Of a DNA stretch of 64,000 nucleotides, positions 59,830-64,000 are shown piece after piece. Source of the DNA: Brachypodium distachyon (taxonomy: Eukaryota > Streptophyta > Magnoliopsida > Poales > Poaceae); assembly GCF_000005505.3 (NCBI RefSeq), contig NC_016135.3, positions 21,546,613 to 21,610,612 of the forward strand, written 5' to 3'. Both the position numbers and the translations under genes were made by a program. Below the pieces are notes generated by a model. That model made no database searches, was not told the DNA's origin, and was given only the letters and a program-made list of their open reading frames with translations. Numbering within the stretch: the first letter of the stretch is position 1; the number at the start of each line of letters is the position of its first letter.

Positions 59830-61472
59830 AATTTTATGTCTTCGCTTTCGGAAAAATATAAAAATTGTACTTAAAGTCACAAATATATTTTAGCCATGCC
59901 GGATGAGCACGGTGCTCTCGACTTCAGGAGCAACGCGGCACCGATACTTTTCTGGTTTGTTGAAGCGCCAGAAATTCTCAAAAAGAAACTGATCACCTCG
60001 CGTGTTCTCTTCTGGCTAACTGGAACGCCAGGACCAGTTCAACTGAAACGTATCCGCGCGTGAAAAGGGAAACGTATAACGTATTGGTCCAAGTCCGCGT
60101 TCAGGTCCCCTAAAAAAAGTCTCAATTCAAGGAGAAAAGACAATAAACGACACCCTGTCATTCTTCTCCCTACCGATTATATATTCATTTACTATTTATT
60201 TTGCCTTTCTACTCATTTACTACTCCTGCTCAGTGGCGCCCTTGCAACAGCCTACTGCTAGCTGGCTCTCCGGTCTCCACTGCCCGTTTTGACGTATACA
60301 CGTCATGCTTGGTTGCTGCTTGCCCGTGCGGCAGTCATCGCAGCGGTAGTGCGTCACACTGGCAGGCGGGACCGAGGGGCGCACGTATGCGGGGAGATTA
60401 CAGGTGGCACCGATCACACCTGGAGTTGGTTGGATCCGCTTCTCTTCTTGCTCCACACTCACGGCGTCTGCACTGCACCGGCGCGGGCACCACCGGGCTC
60501 CTATGATTCTCGGCTTCTCGCTTTCCATCGGAGCCGCGAACAAATTTTTGTCTTTCTTGAGTGACGCCAACCACCGACCGGACGACGGCCGCAATGCTGG
60601 TGTGCGTGTGATAAACTGGAACTGTGGAACAGGACAAAGCCGGACACTCCCTCGGTCCATTTCCTCTCAGTCAGAGCACTGCGCCACTGCCAAATTCAGC
60701 ACGAGTCGTAGGTCCGCTGCGGTATCCCCGCCTGAAAGAAGGGATGAAAGCAGATGCATTTTTTTCTTACTTTTTCCTCAACCTGATTGTTTGTTTGTTT
60801 GTTTTCCAACCTGATACAGACTAGAAGTGGAAACGTTTTAGGGGCCTAAACTCCTAACTGTCTAATCTTCTTCGAGGTAACTCGTAACTGACTAACCTTT
60901 GTAAATTTCAGCGTTCACTTGTTTTCCGGTGATCAAAATACAGAAAAGAACATGACTGTTTGCTATACAACTCGCAAGGCAGACTGGTGAAGGGACGATT
61001 CTTTTCTGTTGCTGGCCTGCTGCGAACCGAGAACCAATCAATACACCTGACGCCCGGGCTGGAGGACTAGTGGAAGCTGGAGCCTAGAGTGTATTCAGGC
61101 TCATTCTTGTCTGAGAATTGAGAATGACCAGATTTCTGTGAGGAAGCCCTGTCGACTGCTCAGACTTTGACATGGTGGATTCATCTGTTCAATCGATTGG
61201 GAGAACTGAATATAACGAGTGACTTCTGCAATCCGGTACCGCCCCGTCTTCCTACTCGGGACACAGATAGATATTCGCACTTCTGCAGGGACCTTCTCGT
61301 AATCACGCGGCACGCCAGCTCGCCGAGTTCTCCGTCGAGGTCCTCGTCGTGCTCTATCCAATACCCACCCACCCACCGACGAGCGCCGCGATCACCGAGC
61401 ACGTACGCGCGTGCTCCGACGATCTCCCGATCACCTTCCGCCGCCTCCTCCGACCCGAGCCCCAACCCGGCG
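59830..61472. other. Intergenic, upstream of the TANGO2 gene
   Basis: Several overlapping GC-rich frames occur at 60.2-60.8 kb on both strands, but none matches a known family or shows splice-supported continuation. The last 300 bp should contain the promoter and 5' UTR of the gene starting at 61473. Confidence 0.5.
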
Positions 61473-63974
61473 ATGTGCATCGCGGCGTGGACATGGCAGT
61501 CTCACCCGGCGTACGGCCTGCTTCTCCTCTTCAACCGCGACGAGTTCCTCTCCAGGTGCCCCCCTCCCCCCCTTTCAATTAGTTTACCCATCTCTCTGTC
61601 TTTCTTATCCGTTTGCTGGCGCGCGAATTGTGTGAAGACCGACGCGGCCGGCGGGGTGGTGGGCCGCCGCTGGGGAGGAGGGCGAGGAGATCCTCGGAGG
61701 CAAAGATGAGCTAGGCGGCGGCACGTGGCTGGGGTGCACGAAGGGCGGGAAGCTGGCTTTCCTTACCAACGTCCGGGAGCCCAGTCCCCGGGCCGGGGCG
61801 AGGTCCAGAGGGGAGCTTCCTGTCAGGTTTCTCCAGGTCTGACCTTGTCAATTTTGTTCAGCACTTTTTTTTCAGTCGGCGACTCGGCGCAGTGGATCAG
61901 TTCAAGACCTTTGTATGTTCTAGTAATCTGCGACCCTGCTCTTGATATGCTCAAATGGAACAAACTCCTCTTGTGTCAATGTATGCCCACAACTATGAAA
62001 GCAAAAATGGTACTGTAATTTGCATGTGTATACAAGATCTTTCATAAGCAGACAAATTGCTGGCTGGCGGCATATCTCTCACGCTGGCCACCAGTTCCTA
62101 TGCCGCTATGCGGGCATATGAGTCTGTCCACTTAACTTTTATGCAGTAATGCAGTGTCTGCCAAACTCCATCATTCATCATTTGATCTGAAAAGAAACAT
62201 ATTAGTTGTTCACATCTATTAGGAAACATGTGTACAATTAAGAGTAATTTGATCACACTTATGGTTTTATGAGCCTGCAGTTATCTGATAACGTACTACA
62301 TCCGATGTTAATCGACAACAATGCCTTATAATCTTGACATTTACCAATCATGATACACCATCGTATATGATGAACAAACCATAGTCCATAGATGCGATTG
62401 GTAGCTTGTTGAACTATTAAAACCATCTAGGATTTACTTGCACCCCTGCACTGACTGTGCCACATGTAAGGAAGCCAGTGAGAGCTTGAAGGAGCACTGA
62501 ATGATCACGTCTATACCCATCTTAGCCTCTACTGACCAGCATGAGCACCACGCCCACCAGATAGCCGCAAGATGGAGAAAATCAATTGACCAATGGCGTT
62601 TGTGGGCTGAGCGGCAGGTCCACAATAATGCCTCTTAAAAGTTTGTAATGCTTTACAACTAGCCACATAGCTATATGCCTATATTACATGAGCTTGAGGA
62701 AGCGGGGTCACGGGATGCTACTGCCACCACTTACATCCAAATACAGTGCTGATGCAACATTTCCACTTTCGTACTAAAAAGAAAGGTTTTGCTTCCGTCA
62801 AGTGACTTCTTGAATTTGTAAGTGAGCAACCCATTTGGCTTGCTTAGGCCACACTACAGTTTGTACAATCTCGCTTCTCTAGGATACCTTTTAAACCTCT
62901 CCTTGACTATTCTCTTGAAAGAATGCATGTGCTGTTCTTGACTATATCTGTTCATTTACTATGTATTTTTAATATAGGGCAGGCTGGGTCCGTTGGAGTA
63001 TGCAACAGAAATTGCAAAGGAAGCAGATCAGTACAATGGTTTTAATCTTATATTGGCCGATGTGCATTCAGGAAACATGGTTTACATCTCTAATAAACCC
63101 AGTGGTGCTCCTGTGGTTCAAACAGTTTCTCCGGGCAGTCACGTGCTTTCTAATGCTGCTATTGACTCGCCTTGGCCAAAGGTAAGCTACACCATTACAG
63201 TGCACAACGGTGAATTTTCCCCCTGTTCTGGATATTTTTCTTTGCTACACAGTTCAAATCTCTGTTTTGCTACAAATAAAGTCACAACTACATGAGATTC
63301 AGGTGGCCGTGCAAGTTAATGGGACCAACTTTGCTGGCTTTGTTACTGATCTAAAAATTGCCACGACGCGTTTAAATTCTCTATCTGTTTTACGCAAACC
63401 CCAATTCATTTTTCAATCAATGATGGCGTGCTTGCTGGGAAATTTTGTTATTCAATCTTTGCTTGGTTCCACTGAAGCTAACTGTATGAAGCCGTGAATA
63501 ATATAGTCAATTAAATTCCACAAGTAAGTTTATTGAGTTGTTTGTTTAGTTTTAGAACACGCATATGGTGATAACCAGGTTGTATGCACCCATCATGTAT
63601 ACTGCTAAATAAGTGATGTGCAAACGTGTGGAAATTTGCTTCATTCAAAACTATTCCTGCTGTTTATAACCGGACACTTCTATCTCATGATATCTTTAAG
63701 CTTGAATTTATTCTAGTTATCTGAAAATGACAACTCTTGGACTAACTTTACTCATGGTCTAGCATTTCTCACCCTACAGGCATTGCGCTTAGGACAGAGT
63801 TTCAACAGATTTCTTGCAACACACGATTCTGTAGAAGTCCCTTTAGAGCAGATGGTTGAAGAATTGATGATGGACACCGTCAAGGCTGACAGATCTGAGG
63901 TGCCTGACACTGGCGTCGATCCTGACTGGGAATACCAATTAAGCTCTATATTCATCGACACAGAAAAAGGACAG
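61473..63974 (+). CDS. TANGO2 / NRDE-domain protein, 5' part (runs off the window)
   Basis: The exons seen are 61473-61555, 61638-61836, 62978-63181 and 63780-63974, all in phase, giving 227 codons. The next donor (CAG-GTAAGT) is intact, so the gene continues past the right edge. The protein starts MCIAAWTWQSHP, followed by LLLLFNRDEFLSRPT, GGGTWLGCTKGGKLAFLTNV, GFNLILADVHSGNMVYISN and HVLSNAAIDSPWPK, the hallmarks of the NRDE/TANGO2 family, including Cys2 after the initiator Met, as in Ntn-hydrolase-like proteins. Family members are implicated in Golgi organisation and, in animals and yeast, in heme handling. The plant role is not settled. Intron 2 is about 1.1 kb and holds nothing I recognise. 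Confidence 0.93.
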
Positions 63975-64000
63975 GTAAGTCATAGGGTTCAGTAGTCCCT

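Noticed and set aside
60404..60814. 136-codon frame and overlapping frames upstream of TANGO2
   Set aside because: Several frames overlap on both strands in GC-rich DNA, with no family match.
62434..62625. Trp-rich 63-codon minus-strand frame in TANGO2 intron 2
   Set aside because: A retroelement fragment was considered, but the match is too short and unspecific to call.
1..64000. CRISPR arrays, bacterial operons or phage-like systems
   Set aside because: The repeats seen are MITEs, minisatellites and microsatellites, and all recognisable genes are intron-containing plant genes.

Overview
The window is plant nuclear DNA, almost certainly from a grass (Poaceae), and probably a pooid with a compact genome. 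The evidence is: long genes with many short exons and GT-AG introns; many Stowaway MITEs of the CTCCCTCCGTCC type with TA target duplications, several of them in introns; GC-rich first exons; and a Mutator-like (MULE) element carrying a plant mobile domain gene. No bacterial, viral or CRISPR feature was seen. I could not identify the species.

Layout. 1-3.9 kb has no gene that I can support. 3.9-9.5 kb is a decayed MULE-type block: a transposase C-terminal remnant (SWIM finger plus CCHC knuckle), a plant-mobile-domain (PMD) gene with a stop and a frameshift, an opposite-strand ORF with a duplicated acidic/Ser/Lys repeat, a GRF-type zinc-finger/coiled-coil gene, and a 28-bp self-complementary tandem array. 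9.6-10.2 kb holds a Stowaway MITE and a LINE 3' end flanked by a 14-bp duplication. 10.9-14.5 kb (-) is a LAZ1/TMEM184 (DUF300) gene. 16.1-19.4 kb (-) is a B2-type cyclin whose promoter has three AACGG mitosis-specific activator cores. 22.5-41.3 kb (-) is a 39-exon NPC1-like sterol transporter (1289 aa as read) with MITEs in its introns. 41.4-50.9 kb is intergenic and transposon-rich: a PIF/Harbinger-type element with GC-rich cargo, a foldback MITE, a solo LTR nested in a Stowaway MITE, and a LINE remnant. 51.1-53.7 kb (-) is a PIX13/CST-like receptor-like cytoplasmic kinase. 56.2-58.7 kb (-) is an RKD5-like RWP-RK transcription factor. 59.2-59.8 kb is a diverged 103-bp minisatellite. 61.5 kb to the right edge (+) is the 5' part of a TANGO2/NRDE-domain gene.

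The five complete host genes were rebuilt exon by exon. Each gives an uninterrupted reading frame whose exon lengths sum to a multiple of three (473, 394, 1289, 460 and 338 aa), so they look intact. They do not form a pathway: they cover endomembrane/sterol transport (LAZ1, NPC1), the cell cycle (CYCB2), signalling (RLCK) and transcription (RKD). From memory, their Arabidopsis relatives sit in two small clusters on chromosome 4, which suggests old conserved gene order. I did not find a convincing undescribed biological system. The most informative non-standard features are the multi-gene MULE block, the Harbinger element with gene-like cargo and a readable empty site, and the nested solo LTR.
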